DNA of 64,000 nucleotides from Dioscorea cayenensis subsp. rotundata (taxonomy: Eukaryota; Streptophyta; Magnoliopsida; Dioscoreales; Dioscoreaceae). Positions within the stretch are counted from its first letter, which is position 1. Each line of letters starts with the position of its first letter. Shown here piece by piece: positions 1-14,400 of this stretch. The position numbers and the translations under genes are program-made. The notes beneath the pieces were generated by a model. It was not told where the DNA came from and ran no database searches. It saw only the letters and a list, made by a program, of their open reading frames with translations. The stretch covers positions 28,902,420-28,966,419 of the forward strand of contig NC_052477.1 in NCBI RefSeq assembly GCF_009730915.1, given 5' to 3'.

Positions 1-870
1 CAAAAAAAAGCAAGTGATATGTCTTGTGGATGATGATTATTTTTATTGAAAAAAAAAACATATAATAATTATAAATTACTCCAAGTCATCCTTACACTCC
101 AAACAAGTTAGCAAGTGACAGACAAAGAATCAAGTTAGTCATAAAAATGACACATTCCTTGGTACATGGAACTTCATGGAAACAAGCTTAATTTTCTCAC
201 CAACCAATTACCATCTTATCTATGTTTTCAAACTTTATTGCAAACATTGAAGTTGGTCACTCTGACACGCTACTAACACTTTATTAGGTAAGTGGATGCC
301 AACCATGGCCAATACATCACCATTAACCACCATCCAAACTCAATCAAATGGTCATTAGACCTTTCATAAACTTTTAACAAAGTCTTTTTAAAAAAAAGAA
401 AGGTGCAACTCTTGGGAGTGGAACCATTTGACAAAAGAGCTAGGCCATGTTAATGAGAATGATCCTCATCTAAAACCACTAAAAGTAGATGGATAGAATA
501 AATTAGATGTACATGAGTACATGTCCATTGCTTGCTTTTATTAAAAAAATTAAAACAAACTTTGCAAAAGAATTTTTTTGGAGTTTGGAGTCTTTGGACC
601 CCTACTTCCCTCACCATGTATTATTTCAATACTTTTACAATAGTAATTACAGCTTGCTTTTTTTAACTTTTTATTATTTTTAATTGACATATGAAAATTC
701 TGTGCCATTCCTTTATTGATAACCAATAACTTTTTGCTGTATGATGACAGATGAATTTAAAATTGGAATTGGTGTTTTATGTATTATTATTTCACTGAAT
801 AATGCATTTAAATAACAAATAATTCTTAGTAATAAATATTATTAAATAGAAATGATAATATAATTAGGTG

Positions 871-927
<57 letters not shown>

Positions 928-1632
928 ATGAAACACAATCAAATGAATTTTATTAAAGAATAGAAATAAATGTAGAAGTTAAGCAAATTATAAACCTAAC
1001 TAGGTTGAAAGAAATAGACCTAGACAAGAAATTAATTAGAACAAAAGTTACAATGATTAGTTAATAATTTAGAGAAAAATGAAATTAAATTTAATTTAGA
1101 TTTAAATTATTTCATAATAATATAAAATTAAATAGATGTAAATATATCGTAGTCCATAACATTATCATTTCAATTTCAATACCTCTCAAACCAAAATTTA
1201 AAAGCTCAAATCCCTTTCAACTCAACTACTAAAAATTCATTTAGATATTTATAAAAAAAATTATCAATTTAATCTATGTTGATCTTAATCAATATTTTAA
1301 ATAATATTATTATATGAATTAAATATTATCCATCCTACTTCATACTCCATTAGATGTATATAAATATAAATTTTTTTTAATAAACAAGCAACAAATAGTT
1401 TTCAAAAGAAATCAAAGATGTACATAAACATAGAATAAACTCAGCAAACAATTGTATTATTACTTTATGGAATTCATATTTATTAGTTCAAAAAAGTGTA
1501 TTTTCTCGGGTCTATCATATATGTCATAATTTTTTTTTTTAATGAAAACACATGTAAAACTGTGATGATAGAGCACTAATAAAGAATAGTAACTAAACAA
1601 TATGAGCAACCACTTTATATGGTTTGATCTCG
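1..1632. other. AT-rich intergenic sequence left of AZG1
   Basis: No coding potential was recognised here. The stretch is very AT-rich, with short homopolymers and one long AT dinucleotide run (listed separately). Its right end is the presumed distal promoter of the purine permease gene. Confidence 0.6.
872..924. repeat. (AT)n microsatellite
   Basis: Uninterrupted AT dinucleotide run of about 50 bp, seen directly. It is likely to vary in length between individuals. Confidence 0.9.
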
Positions 1633-1643
1633 GTTTATATAGT
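1633..1643 (+). promoter_or_regulatory. Possible TATA box of the AZG1 gene
   Basis: A TTTATATAG-like element lies about 225 bp upstream of the permease start codon, which would leave a 5' leader of roughly 190-200 bases. The surrounding DNA is so AT-rich that this could be chance. Confidence 0.3.
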
Positions 1644-1866
1644 AGATTTTAGCGTAACGAACACCTAGTGAAGAGACCCATACATCTCTCTCCCATGCAT
1701 GCAAGCAATACACACAGTGAACCAAAGATAAATTTTTACATGATTGTGATTTTCCAACTGTGAAGCTTCTTTACATTCTCAAAGTCAATTCTCATAATTT
1801 ATATATCCACCACCATTCAAATATAACCAACCTCTCTCAATCTCTTCTTACACCCTCTCTTATCTT

Positions 1867-3534
1867 ATGGATCTCCCTAGAACCACCACCACCACCACCA
1901 AACCATCTCACCTTACTCGCCTCAATGCCTTCATGGCCAAATCCTTCATCGGTCGGAGATTCAAACTAACCCAACGACAAACAACCTTCACAACCGAGCT
2001 CCGTGCCGGCACCACCACCTTTCTTACCATGGCCTACATCCTCGCCATCAACGCTTCAATCCTCTCCGATTCCGGCGCCACCTGCTCCATCTCCGACTGC
2101 ACTCACCCTTCTCCAACCTGCAAGTTCCCTCCTGTCGACCCAGGCTACTCTTCCTGCATCTCCACCGCTCGCCGTGACCTCATCGTCGCCACCGCCGCCT
2201 CCTCCGCCATTGGCTCTTTACTCATGGCTCTCTTCGCCAACCTCCCTCTCGCTCTCGCCCCCGGTATGGGCACCAACGCCTACTTCGCTTACTCCGTAGT
2301 CGGCTTCCACGGCTCCGGCAACCTCCCTTACCGCACCGCCCTCGCCGTCATCTTCCTCGAAGGTCTTATCTTTCTTCTAATCTCCGCCATCGGCCTTCGT
2401 GGTAAACTCACTTCACTCATACCAAATCCAATCCGCATCTCCTCCTCCGCCGCCATCGGCCTTTTCCTCGCCTTCATCGGCCTTCAACCCAATCAAGGCA
2501 TAGGTCTCATCGGCTTCTCTCCATCCACAATTTTAGGTCTCGCTGCTTGCCCAGTCTCCGACCGTGCCTCCCTTTCCCCAGTCCTCACCTTCTCCAACGG
2601 CACCACCGTTCTCCTCCCCAACTCCACCGTCTCCTCCCCCATCTTCTGTCTCCACCACCGCATGCTCAGCCCCACCTTCTGGCTCGCCGCCGTTGGCTTC
2701 CTCATTATCTCCTTATGCCTTATCAAACACATCAAGGGAGCCATCATCTACGGCGTTCTCTTCGTCACTTTCATCTCCTGGTTCCGCAACACCTCAGTCA
2801 CCACCTTCCCTAACACTCCCTCCGGCGACGATGCTTTTAACTATTTCAAAAAAGTCGTCGACGTTCACAAAATCCAGTCCACCGCCGGCGCTCTCCGTTT
2901 CTCAGGCATAACCAAACCATTCTTCTGGGAAGCTCTTCTCTCTTTTCTCTACGTAGACATTCTTGACACCACCGGCACTTTATACTCCATGGCTAACTTC
3001 GCCGGCTTTGTTGCCGATGATGGTAGCTTTGAAGGCCAGTATTTTGCATTCATGTCTGATGCTACTGCAATTATCATCGGCTCTTTACTTGGTACCTCGC
3101 CGGTGACTACGTTTCTTGAGTCTTCAACCGGGATTAGAGAAGGTGGGAGGACAGGGTTGACGGCGATGACGGTGGCCGGGTATTTCATGCTGGCTTTCTT
3201 CTTCACTCCATTGCTAGCTTCGATACCGCCGTGGGCAGTAGGACCACCGTTGGTGCTCGTCGGAGTGATGATGATGAAGTCAGTGAAGGAGATAGAGTGG
3301 GGAGACATGAAGGAAGCTATACCGGCGTTTATGACACTGATTCTGACGCCATTGACGTACTCGATTGCTTATGGACTCATCGCCGGCATCGGAACTTACG
3401 TCGTCTTGCATGCATGGGACTGGGCGATCGTCGCATGGCGGTGGTTGGTGATGAAGAGGAAGATGAAGAAGAGGGTGGAAAACACTGTTGCTAGCGGAGC
3501 CAATAATCATAGTGATAAAACACTTGACATTTGA
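1867..3534 (+). CDS. AZG1: Adenine/guanine (azaguanine-sensitive) purine permease, AZG1 type
   Basis: A single intronless reading frame of 555 codons encodes a nucleobase:cation symporter-2/AzgA-family permease. In plants AZG1 imports adenine, guanine and some cytokinins across the plasma membrane. The N-terminal signature [17 protein letters not shown] (about residues 50-66) is the AzgA TM1 region. It is followed by [14 protein letters not shown] (about residues 135-148), the family's substrate-site loop, and later by [20 protein letters not shown], the second signature. About 12-14 hydrophobic segments are visible, and the tail is charged and cytosolic. The plant-specific Cys-rich insertion after TM1 (C-S-I-S-D-C) is present. 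Length matches Arabidopsis AZG1 (about 580 aa) better than AZG2. The gene is markedly GC-richer than its flanks, as often seen for intronless plant genes. Identification is from remembered family sequence; function is inferred. Confidence 0.95.
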   Translation: MDLPRTTTTTTKPSHLTRLNAFMAKSFIGRRFKLTQRQTTFTTELRAGTTTFLTMAYILAINASILSDSGATCSISDCTHPSPTCKFPPVDPGYSSCISTARRDLIVATAASSAIGSLLMALFANLPLALAPGMGTNAYFAYSVVGFHGSGNLPYRTALAVIFLEGLIFLLISAIGLRGKLTSLIPNPIRISSSAAIGLFLAFIGLQPNQGIGLIGFSPSTILGLAACPVSDRASLSPVLTFSNGTTVLLPNSTVSSPIFCLHHRMLSPTFWLAAVGFLIISLCLIKHIKGAIIYGVLFVTFISWFRNTSVTTFPNTPSGDDAFNYFKKVVDVHKIQSTAGALRFSGITKPFFWEALLSFLYVDILDTTGTLYSMANFAGFVADDGSFEGQYFAFMSDATAIIIGSLLGTSPVTTFLESSTGIREGGRTGLTAMTVAGYFMLAFFFTPLLASIPPWAVGPPLVLVGVMMMKSVKEIEWGDMKEAIPAFMTLILTPLTYSIAYGLIAGIGTYVVLHAWDWAIVAWRWLVMKRKMKKRVENTVASGANNHSDKTLDI

Positions 3535-3853
3535 TTTGCTGAAATCTAGTCAAAACTGATAATTATGATAATCTTATTATCAAATGTATTGGATTGAGTT
3601 ACATGGGGAAAAAAAAACACATATATAGTAAAAAAAAAGTTTTATCTTTTTTTTTCTTTTGTTTTTTCTACTTTTATATATTGTCAAACACCATCTGTGG
3701 ATGTACAGTAATTTTAATAGGATTGAACGACTGCGATTGATTCAGTTACAATGCTGAGATTAATTATATGGTTCATATTAAAATATTGTACATCTCACTT
3801 TTTACTGTGCTTATAAATAGTGCGGAGTGTTACTGTTAATAGAACGGTGTGCA

Positions 3854-3877
3854 GCCGTTGGATTGAAATCCAACGGC
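3854..3877. repeat. Perfect 10-bp inverted repeat, GCCGTTGGAT/ATCCAACGGC
   Basis: Two 10-bp arms are separated by 4 bases, and GGCCCA overlaps the right arm. ATCCAACGGC-type motifs recur near plant promoters and in some transposon ends. Here it sits in an AT-rich background about 320 bp beyond the AZG1 stop codon. Confidence 0.8.
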
Positions 3878-4547
3878 CCATAATCTATGAACGTGGACAG
3901 ACGATGCATCCTCTTTTTATATATATATATATATATATAACAAATATAGACAGACAGTATAAGCACGAGTTCGGATCTCAACACATCTATATACACTCAC
4001 CAGGGTTGAGCTCATCAGCAGGACAAAAAAGCCCTATATAAAAACTCTAAAATTATTTTAAATATTTTAATATGTTTAAATGATTAATATGTTAAATGCA
4101 TTATTGATTTAGACCAAATACCTTATCATCAAAAGTTTATCCAAGTGATAGAAGTAATGTGTATACAAATAATACCCATAGGACAAAATCTACCTTTTAT
4201 AGAACTCTTACCGTTTATTTTAGATTGATTTAGAGCCAATAATTTCTGGAAAATTTGTGGATTAAAAACCTATGAAAACATTTAGGTTGGAACCATCTTT
4301 ATACAAGTTTAAAAATAAATATTTATTTCATAAACCAATCCAAAAACGGACCTATCAAACATTCCTTACTTTGCGGCTTTATGTGAGCTCAATGGGTGGC
4401 ATTGTGCTGCCTTTTAGTGACCTTTTCTAGTTCATTACATAAGTGGACATGAGGTTTATCTTGTTATTCTATGGTTAGCTTTAATGATGCTAGATTTCTC
4501 TCTTCTGTTTTAGTTTGTTTAAGGAATTGCTTTGCCGACCTGTCTTA

Positions 4548-4569
4548 ATATATATATATATATATATAT
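4548..4569. repeat. (AT)n microsatellite
   Basis: Short uninterrupted AT dinucleotide run, seen directly, in the AZG1-CIPK intergenic region. Confidence 0.8.
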
Positions 4570-5287
4570 TTGAAGGAAGTGGGTGCAATAGTTTTAGCTG
4601 ATTTTGATGAAAATTCAACATCTGAGAGGACTTGATGGTCAATTAAAACAACCATTATGATGTTTTTGTTTGAATCTAATGGCCGACATGGAGCACTAGT
4701 AGAACAGTAAGAACCTAACAGTAAATGATTTCAAACCATGCATGAATCTAGCTTAGTTGACAACTAGTTCTATGATTCCACATTCAAAATCCTTGAGGTC
4801 CATCATCCCATGAAAAAAAAGTATCACTAAATGACAATCTAATTGGAGGAAGAGAAGATCCTGTCTGCAAGGCTACCCCATTAGAGGGATATATATGTAT
4901 ATATCCTAATAAACAGGGAATGGTTGGATCAATGGTCCCTCTAATTCTCTTTCTCTCAACTTGCAACTCTAATACTCTTTAGACTATCTGTTTTGCCTGT
5001 CTAGCATCTAGCATGCCTTGTCTACTCATTACTTCATTCTCTCATGTGTTTGCTTGTGTATGATTACAGAATTAAGTAATGAAATGAATAGCATCATTGA
5101 TGGACAAACAAATCTAATTCACATGTGAAAAAGTCAACAAAATTCCATTGCTAAATTATGTCCAACAGCACACGTTTTGGAAGTATCAACATATGCAAAC
5201 AAGCTCACAAGCGCCCACTCAAAAAACATAGACAATAGTAACAACTGAAACATAACAACTGCAAAACAGTAGAATGGTGGAAAGTTT

Positions 5288-6655
<1,368 letters not shown>

Positions 6656-6964
6656 TTACGATATGTATATATATCTCAAACAACAATCAATATATATTGC
6701 AAACAATCCACAAATGCGGGATAGTAGGGAGGTCGATCTCAACCGTCGTCACCAATGTCGTGATCTAGCACGACAGGCTTCTTTAAATTCTGAGCTCCAT
6801 TCAGTTTTTGTGCATGAAGCACCGAGTCTCCAATCTCATCAAGGATAAATAAGGGCAGCTCAAATGGAGCTACGAACAGATAAACCTCACGCGATAAATT
6901 CTCCGCAAGCACACACATCTTTCAGCATTCCCTGGTTTTTTTGGTTCTTCCAATTCTTTTCCCT

Positions 6965-7680
6965 GCAACTTTAATCCAAAATCAACTTGAGATTGTATAT
7001 ATTAGCAAAAGATAGTATATTAGTAACATCTACAACAAGATAAATAACAAAAAGCAGTATGAGATTTGCATCATAACACACTTCCTGAACCCAAATCCTC
7101 TACACAACAATATAAATATGAAAGCCATTAAATTAAATTGTGGACATACTCATAATATTAAAAGAGGAAGTGAATCTAAAAGATACAACTTTAGCTTAAA
7201 AAAATTAGCAGGAATGAAAGACGAGCAGGTTGAAATGGAATCAGTAACTAAGAAAACATACAAATGAAATACCCAGAACCACATCATCAAAAACCAAACC
7301 AATTTAAACTAAAACCATATGATGGACACACAGGAGTTCCTAATTCAATAATTGCGAGATATAATTCACATTAGAAAAATCAAGATATTATGAGGAAATC
7401 AGCCACTTTCTAACATCCACATTACCATGAAGCAAAACAGTAACAGAGAGTATATAAATACATAAATGAGTGGAAAATCCCAATCTTTCGAAATGAAAAT
7501 TTAACAAAAGATCCATAATAGCACACACAAAAAACACACACATAACCATCAGGGCATACTAAAACAAGAAAAGGAACATCCTTTTCAACATCTCACACAT
7601 TCAAAATCAATTTTTATCTATTAAACTTAAAAAAACAAGAACAAAAAGGCCATTCAATTTGTGAGAGGTTAGATCTTTTC
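6965..7680 (-). other. Probable intron in the 5' UTR of the CIPK gene
   Basis: On the minus strand a donor (AAAG/GTGAAA near 7681) and an acceptor (TTGCAG near 6965) bracket an AT-rich stretch without open frames. CIPK genes lacking coding introns are known to carry leader introns. The first leader exon would be about 7681-7850 and the second 6656-6964. No transcript evidence is available here. Confidence 0.5.
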
Positions 7681-7863
7681 ACCTTTCCACGCGAGGAAGA
7701 CGAATAAAAAACCCCCCAAAATCAACCCTCCGGTCGATCAAGAGGTATGAGATCGAAGAAAGAAGAGATTTTTAGAACAATTGAAATCGAAATCGAAGCC
7801 TTCTTCTCAAAACCCACTCTTTTTTACTCTCAGGCGATGCTTTCGGGATTCTCAGACATTCTC

Positions 7864-7880
7864 GTCTTTATATATATATA
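7864..7880 (-). promoter_or_regulatory. Probable TATA box of the CIPK gene
   Basis: On the minus strand a TATATATATATAAAG element lies just upstream of the proposed leader exon and about 1.2 kb from the start codon, consistent with a leader intron. Confidence 0.4.
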
Positions 7881-8214
7881 CACATACATCGCTGTTATCA
7901 AACCCTTGTTCAAGACCTGAAATTACAATAAAGCCCTCTAACATTAGCAAAATTACGTCTTAATAAAGAAAGGACCCTGGAACGATTGGATTCCAGTGAG
8001 CTGTAGTTCAATTTATTTATCAATTTTTAAATATAATAATAGAAAGAAAATAAAATGAAATATTTTGTTTACATATAATTAAAATTTCCAAATACACAAA
8101 GTTAAGCTGAAAATAAAACGCAAGTCATTTTTTTTTCTAATATTTTATTTAATTTAAATTTCCAAATCCTCCTATGAAAGCTGCTCATGCATTTCTTCTC
8201 CAAAGATAATATAC

Positions 8215-8251
<37 letters not shown>
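8215..8251. repeat. (TAA)n microsatellite
   Basis: About twelve TAA/ATA trinucleotide units in a row, seen directly. Confidence 0.9.
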
Positions 8252-9000
8252 TGAATGTTTAAAATTATATAACTCAAATTACAAAGGTGACAAGGTGTTA
8301 TCAAAAGAATATGCAAGTATAAATTATAATAGTTACAGTAGCTTAATGGTTTTTTATAAATGAATTTTTCTGTCATGTAATTTTGGAACGGAGGAAATAT
8401 TATTCTTTCTACATGAGACTCGCATTAAAATCAACAAATAATACTGATAAATAATACTATATCAGAACAATACTATAAAACAAGGTTTCGAACCCTCACT
8501 CCTTTGTGAACTTTGTGATGGTTTACTACTAAATTACTTGTTTCTCAACTTAAATTATATATAACTCAAGTAATAGTGATATTTGTATTTCCATCTCAAC
8601 AAATCAATTTTTTTCCCACAAGGTATTGTCATCTTAGGATATGAAAGAAAAAGTGTATTGAACCTAAGAAAAATGTCGTGAATCCCGATTCTACGAGAAT
8701 TTTTATGAAAGTGTTCCATCTGCTTCTTTTTCATGAAAGTTTCTTTCTTTTTTTTCTGTCGTTAAGGTGGAGAACTGAATAAAAAATTCTCTTTTTTTCA
8801 TCATCAATTGAATGCACTGGAGTATAAATGTATACCATGCACCCGAATACCCATATAATAATATTCATTTATTACCAAAAATACAAACGTTTCTTCCCCC
8901 AAGATAGAAGTAAGTAAACAGGAATTAATTCTAACTCCCACAGGGTGAAAACAGTAAAAGGTTCAAGGAAATCATTTTGGGTTGAGAAAAAGAATTTAAT

Positions 9001-9180
9001 ATGTATATATACAATTAGAAAGTATAATTTGCATAAAAACCCATTTTGCGAAACGGTGGGCTGAGGGCAATCGCGTCCGAATGATAATTAATTTATATAT
9101 ATAATTCAAAAGTATAATTTATTAGCATAAAAAACTCATTTTTTTTGCGGAACGGTGGGCCGAGGGCAATTGCGTCCAAA
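9001..9180. repeat. Imperfect tandem duplication, two ~90-95 bp units
   Basis: Two adjacent copies share AAAGTATAATTT, GCATAAAAA, CCCATTTT-like and AACGGTGGGC-GAGGGCAAT, and both end in GCGTCC-AA. A third partial echo (GAGGGCAATTGC) follows at about 9242. The units differ by substitutions and small indels. Confidence 0.75.
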
Positions 9181-9284
9181 TAATAATAATAATAATAATA
9201 ATAATTAAATTCAAGGAGGTTTTCGAAATATCATGAGAACTGAGGGCAATTGCCGTAGCGGGGGAGGCTTGATGCTCTCGCCAT

Positions 9285-9337
9285 TGACGTCACGTGATTC
9301 CCCCAATATTTAACCAACACGTGTGCCCAATCACGTG
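9285..9337. promoter_or_regulatory. Cluster of ACGT-core (bZIP/bHLH) sites
   Basis: In 53 bp there is TGACGTCA overlapping CACGTG (9285-9296), CACGTG at 9318-9323 and CACGTG at 9332-9337. Such ACGT-core sites bind bZIP (ABF/HY5-like) and bHLH (PIF-like) factors. Density this high is unlikely by chance in AT-rich DNA. It lies about 1.4 kb upstream of the proposed CIPK transcription start. A regulatory role is inferred only. Confidence 0.55.
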
Positions 9338-9672
9338 ATAAATACCACAAATACCCGTCAACGTTTGACAGACTTGCTTACTAACAAGTCATGTTTGGTA
9401 TTATTTTTTTTTGAAATGTTCCTAAAATTTACCCTCGAACTTGCGTTAAATGGCTGATTTGTTAAGTTTTAGCTTGCATGAAGTCCGAGGGCATTTAAGT
9501 CATTTTAAATGAAATCGATGGATCAGCTGTTCGTTTGTGGATCAACGGTTGTGATCAAGATGGGACCCACATTGAATTTTTTTTTTCTTTTTCTAATTAT
9601 TCACCAGTTTTTATTTATAATAATTTTTTAAAAAAATATTTCTGCCTATTTTAGTGGTACCAATGAAAGCCA

Positions 9673-10198
9673 ATATAAGATCCACAATATTTTTATTTTT
9701 TTATTTATTCATTTATTTTTGTTTGGTGAAAATTCACATGATGTGGTTGGGGATATATATATATATATATATATGCTAGGAAATAGGCATAATTAACTTT
9801 TGAAAATATTAAAGAAGAAAAAGTAATTTGAAATTTAAATTAATCGAAAATAAGATTCATAATATTTTTTTTTTATTTATTTATTTTTGTTTGGTGAGAT
9901 GATTCGCATGTTGTGGTTGGAGGTCTATATATATTTATGTTAGGAAATAGATATAACCAACTTTTGAAAATATTAAATAAGAAAAAGTAATTTAAAATAT
10001 AAATTAATAGAAAATAAGATTCATAATATTTTTATTTATTTATTTATTTATTGTTTGGTGAGACCGTGAGAAGATTCGCATGTTGTGGTTGGGTTTATAT
10101 ATATATATATATATATATATGCTAGGAAATAGGCATACTCAAACTTTTGAAAATACTAAAAAGGAAAAAAGAAATTTGAAATTTAAATTAAAAGAATA
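9673..10198. repeat. Tandem repeat, about three copies of a 164-177 bp unit
   Basis: Anchor ATAAGATYCA-AATATTT recurs at 9673, 9850 and 10014. Each unit then has T/A-rich TTATTTA runs, GTTTGGTGA, TTGTGGTTGG or GATGTGGTTGG, an AT microsatellite of different length, ATGCTAGGAAATAGGCATA-like text, and ACTTTTGAAAATA. The copies differ by point changes and by AT-run length. No coding content is seen. Confidence 0.85.
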
Positions 10199-11142
10199 AT
10201 CCCCAACCACATACTACATCTAATTTTGGTGCAACAAGATACCAAATGCACAACTCCAACTTTTGTTTAAAACATACATATTGATTGATCCATTGATTGG
10301 CAATGGCATGGTTGCTTTTGTATATGACACTTGTATAATTTGGTGCCAAGTTTACTCTTCTTTTGTATGTAGGCCCATAATAATTCAATTATTATTTGTA
10401 TACATTTAGAAAACAAGAATGGTATTCTAAAATCTTCTTACAATCTTATGACACTTGTCTTTAATTTATTTATTTATTATTTTGTTTTAAGACAACATCA
10501 ATGTGTGAGTTGCACCATCTTGCTCACTAAGAAAGCTTCCTTTTAAAAGAAATAAATAAATAAAGTGTCCTTGTTCATTGGCTTGATGACTCATGCTTCT
10601 TCTCCAATGAAATGTTTCCACAGCATTGGTTTTTGATGGCTTGGAAGAGCTCACCCTTTTTTCTTTGAAGTCTTCATCATGTCAAGGAATCCAAGAATGT
10701 TTTGCATATTCCTTTTGTTATCATGAAATTTCAACTTATTATCAATAAAGTAAATTTTTAATTAATTAATTAATTAATATATTTTAATATAATAAAAGAA
10801 TTAGAATAAAAACAGCTGAAGTTCACCTTTGGATCTATATTAGATCTAATTACTTATTACTTGGACCTACAAGCTTGTCTACCGTCACCACAAAGATCTT
10901 TCCTTGATAACTAAGAAATCAACATTTATTTATTTATCTATTATTATTAGAGTTTGAATCGATCATCTACATCTGTACGGAGATAACTGTTTATTATAGA
11001 TGTTTATTTATAACTGTTGAATGATCGTCCAACTGTTATTATTCATATAAATACTTCGTAAATTTACTGTACATTATAACTATATAACACTGTTTAAAAT
11101 TGTTGTAAACATTCTTATATTTGTACTTAGATGATGGATACT

Positions 11143-11143
11143 C

Positions 11144-11184
<41 letters not shown>

Positions 11185-11202
11185 ATTATTATTATTATTA
11201 TT
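11143..11202. repeat. (TTA)n microsatellite
   Basis: Compound TTA/ATT trinucleotide array of about 60 bp with one interruption, near the UROD 3' flank. Confidence 0.9.
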
Positions 11203-11431
11203 TACAATATGGTGCATTGGTGATAAAAAATAGCAAATTAATTGGCATCATAATGTTTCGCACTTAAGAATACAAGAAATACCTGAACATTCAAATCCAT
11301 TGCACAAGCAAGAAAATTGTCAGATATTAATATTACACGTTCTCTGAGTTTAAGAATTGAATGCTATTCGCAAACAAAAAATGAGCGCCGAAGAACACAA
11401 TAATTAACAAATGAAACTGAGAAGACAAACA

Positions 11432-14400
11432 CTACATTTGGTATCGGATTCCTTGTGCAACTTCGAAGAAATGTGCGACATTCTCTTCTGGTGTTCCTAC
11501 TTTGATGCCGTGACCGAGATTCAAAATATGTTTACTATTGCCAGCTTTGGCCACAGTATCGTGAATACGTTTCGTTATGAACTCTTTTGATCCAAAGAGG
11601 ACCCCAGGGTCGACATTTCCCTGGACGGCTACATCGAGACCCAACCGTTTCCGGCCTTCTGCCATGTCAACAGTCCAGTCTAAACTAACAACATCGACCC
11701 CAGTCATAGCAAGTCTCTCGAGCAATCCTCCTGATCCACTTGCGTAGAGGATTAAAGGAAGATCCGGATGTGTCTTTCTGACAGATTCAACAATTTGCTT
11801 CAAATAAGGCAAGCTGAATTCCTCAAAATCCACAGGGCTTAATTCTGTTGCCCATGAATCAAAGATCTGGACTGCTTGAGCACCATTGTTCGCTTGGTAC
11901 TTGATGTATTTTGCCATCGAGTTGGCAAATTTCTGTAGCAATGCATGAAGAACCTACCAAAAACAAGAACCAATATCATAATTCAAGGTGATGAGACAGT
12001 GATAGACACAATCTTGATGCATAATATCAGAGGTTCGGATTAGAAAATTCATAGCATGATATCATTAGGGGCAAGAGCAGTTCACTATGCATCAATTTTG
12101 TGATAGCTATTTTTTTGAGTTTAGCTAGATGCTCTCGAGTGTCTATCCATTGATATCATAATAAGCAACTGCAGGTCTCTATCTTGGCACAAATGAAGAG
12201 ACTGATCACTCAGCTGAAATCTTTGATACCCAGATTGGCAATGGACAACTTAACCAATGATGTCCACAAATTGGAAAGAAATACGACATTTTACAGAGTT
12301 TTGATTAATCGTTTTTTGACACTAATGATGTGTTTCTAGATGCGAACAAAAGCTTTATCCAATGGTAGACCCAACCTTTCAAACTTGCAGGAGCCACGGC
12401 CCTATAGGCTCCCATGGTACTGCCATCACTGGGCAGAGTGCAAGGCTGAATAATTCAAGGGGGCATGACCCTTGAATTGAAAACAAAGCGAGATATGAAA
12501 GTTAAGATGTCTGAATCTCATGATAACTTAATTGATAGCATTGCAATCAGTGACAGTCTTGACAAAGATGTAATTGGAGGCTTGGAGCACAAAATTATGT
12601 CAGGTTTAGATCAAAACAGAAAGATATCGGGAAACATAAAAATGGATGGGCAAAAAACACAGACTTGTCACTGCAATTACAAATGATTTTTGGTGGGTTA
12701 TTAATAGATGAACTTAGGTTATTGTATCCAAGATATATTTTGGCAAGTTACTCGTAAACAATACTAAGTAAATGTGGAGAACAGAAGCTAAATGCATTGC
12801 TAGCGAACATAGAATTATTGATAACTAATGAGTAAGCTTTTAAGTTTAAAGTAAGAAAATATAGTTTTATGTTGTACCTCGGGTTGAGAGAAAGCCAATT
12901 GCTTTATTTTGGTGAAGTTCTTGGATGAACCCCCTTCAACCACATATGATGCAAGGGTGAAAGGAGCCCCAACAAAACCAAGAACCGCAGCTTCATCTTT
13001 AACCTGATGAAGAAAGAAATGCTTGGTTAGTAAACCTTGCCCAGCATATCTAAAGAAAAAAAACCTTTGGTAAAGAGTTTTTATCCACTAAGATTTCTAA
13101 CAAATAAAATCATGAACAGCTAAAAACCAATTACTCACAACCAATTAAGCAAAGTCTATGAAATATTGACCTCATCTCTCAAAATAGACAGTGCTTCACC
13201 AACATAAGGAACGAACTCTTCTGGAACAAACTCTCTCACTTGATCAACATCACCTGATGTTCTTAAAGGACTATATATGACAGGACCTTTCCCTTTCACT
13301 ATATCAAATGGTATGTTCATACCCGGGAGAGGAGTCAGGATGTCAGAAAACAAAATAACCTGCCACAAGAAAAATTATGCATAATTAATACACATAAGAA
13401 TTAGGAGCATTTTGGCAAATAATCAAAGAAATAAAGTGCAGCATGGATAAAGAAATTTGTGCTACATAACTTCATGACCAATTTAATTAAGCTTTTTGCT
13501 GATACTTGTTTCTAAAGACAATAAGGAGATGCAACATTGATCCACAAATACTAAAATAGAACAGGAAAAAGGAGAAATAAATAATGCATAGTTGTTCTTT
13601 CAACCAGTACATTGAAACTATTAAGAACAATATAGACATGGAATGAACACAATGTAAGTTAAAATGAAACAATATTTCAGGCAGGTACCCAGCCAAAAGA
13701 ATATATATTGAACATATACGAAGAATTATTGCATTCAAGATGCATTTCCGCATACTGTTTTCATATCTAAAGAGGTTCTTTGACAACAGCTTACTTGCAT
13801 AAGTTTGTAATAATAAGTCCTGAATCACCAAGCTATTATTTCATACTTAACAACAGGATGAAGAAGGTGACAGAAAACTATGGGCAAAAAAGATCTTACT
13901 CCATCAGGTTTGAAAACTTTCCATGGTTGTAGAGAGATTTCAACAACAAGATCTACATTTTCTGATCTTTCACGAAATGAAGGGTACTTCTCACATATCA
14001 TTTGATAACTCTGTAAAGACCAATATAGAATTGATATAAGATTCCTAAGCATAAAAAGTAAACATTTTCTTCCACAGAAAAAAAAAAAGAATAGAGCTTA
14101 ACCATTCAAGAAAACACAACGCGCAAAAACACACACACACACACACACATGCACAAAGATATTAGCAAAGGGAACAAATTTGGAAATTAGACTCTGTTCC
14201 ATCTCCTTCCAGTGCTGGATAAGAAATTTTATAATTTAACCACAACTTTTAGAGACACCTTACACCAAAATGTAAGAACTAGTCTACCAATGTCCCATCA
14301 ATCCTTATGCCCAGGCAATACAACTGGAATAGTGAGCCCACATATTTTCAAATAGCGAAGCTCAGCGGCAAGAATAAACTGAATTCTACTTCACATCAAC

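Larger units (their letters stand above)
3535..5287. other. Intergenic region between convergent AZG1 and CIPK genes
   Basis: This stretch holds the 3' flanks of two convergent genes. It is AT-rich with several short AT microsatellites (near 3921 and 4548-4569) and one perfect GC-rich palindrome at 3854-3877, listed separately. Short reading frames are present but none resembles a protein. Confidence 0.55.
7885..11431. other. Gene-poor AT-rich region between CIPK and UROD
   Basis: No protein-like frame was found in about 3.5 kb. The region holds trinucleotide microsatellites, an imperfect ~95-bp duplication (9001-9180), an E-box/G-box cluster (9285-9337) and a ~170-bp tandem repeat (9673-10198), all listed separately. 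It covers the distal CIPK promoter and the 3' flank of UROD. Confidence 0.6.

Noticed and set aside
2003-3510. Several long frames overlapping AZG1 on both strands
   Set aside because: They are shadows of the GC-rich permease coding sequence; compositions are Pro/Ser- or Arg-rich with no family resemblance.
12356-12480. GC-richer insert in UROD intron 5 with a short CAAGGG...CCCTTG hairpin
   Set aside because: No terminal repeats, duplications or coding text; too little to call an element.
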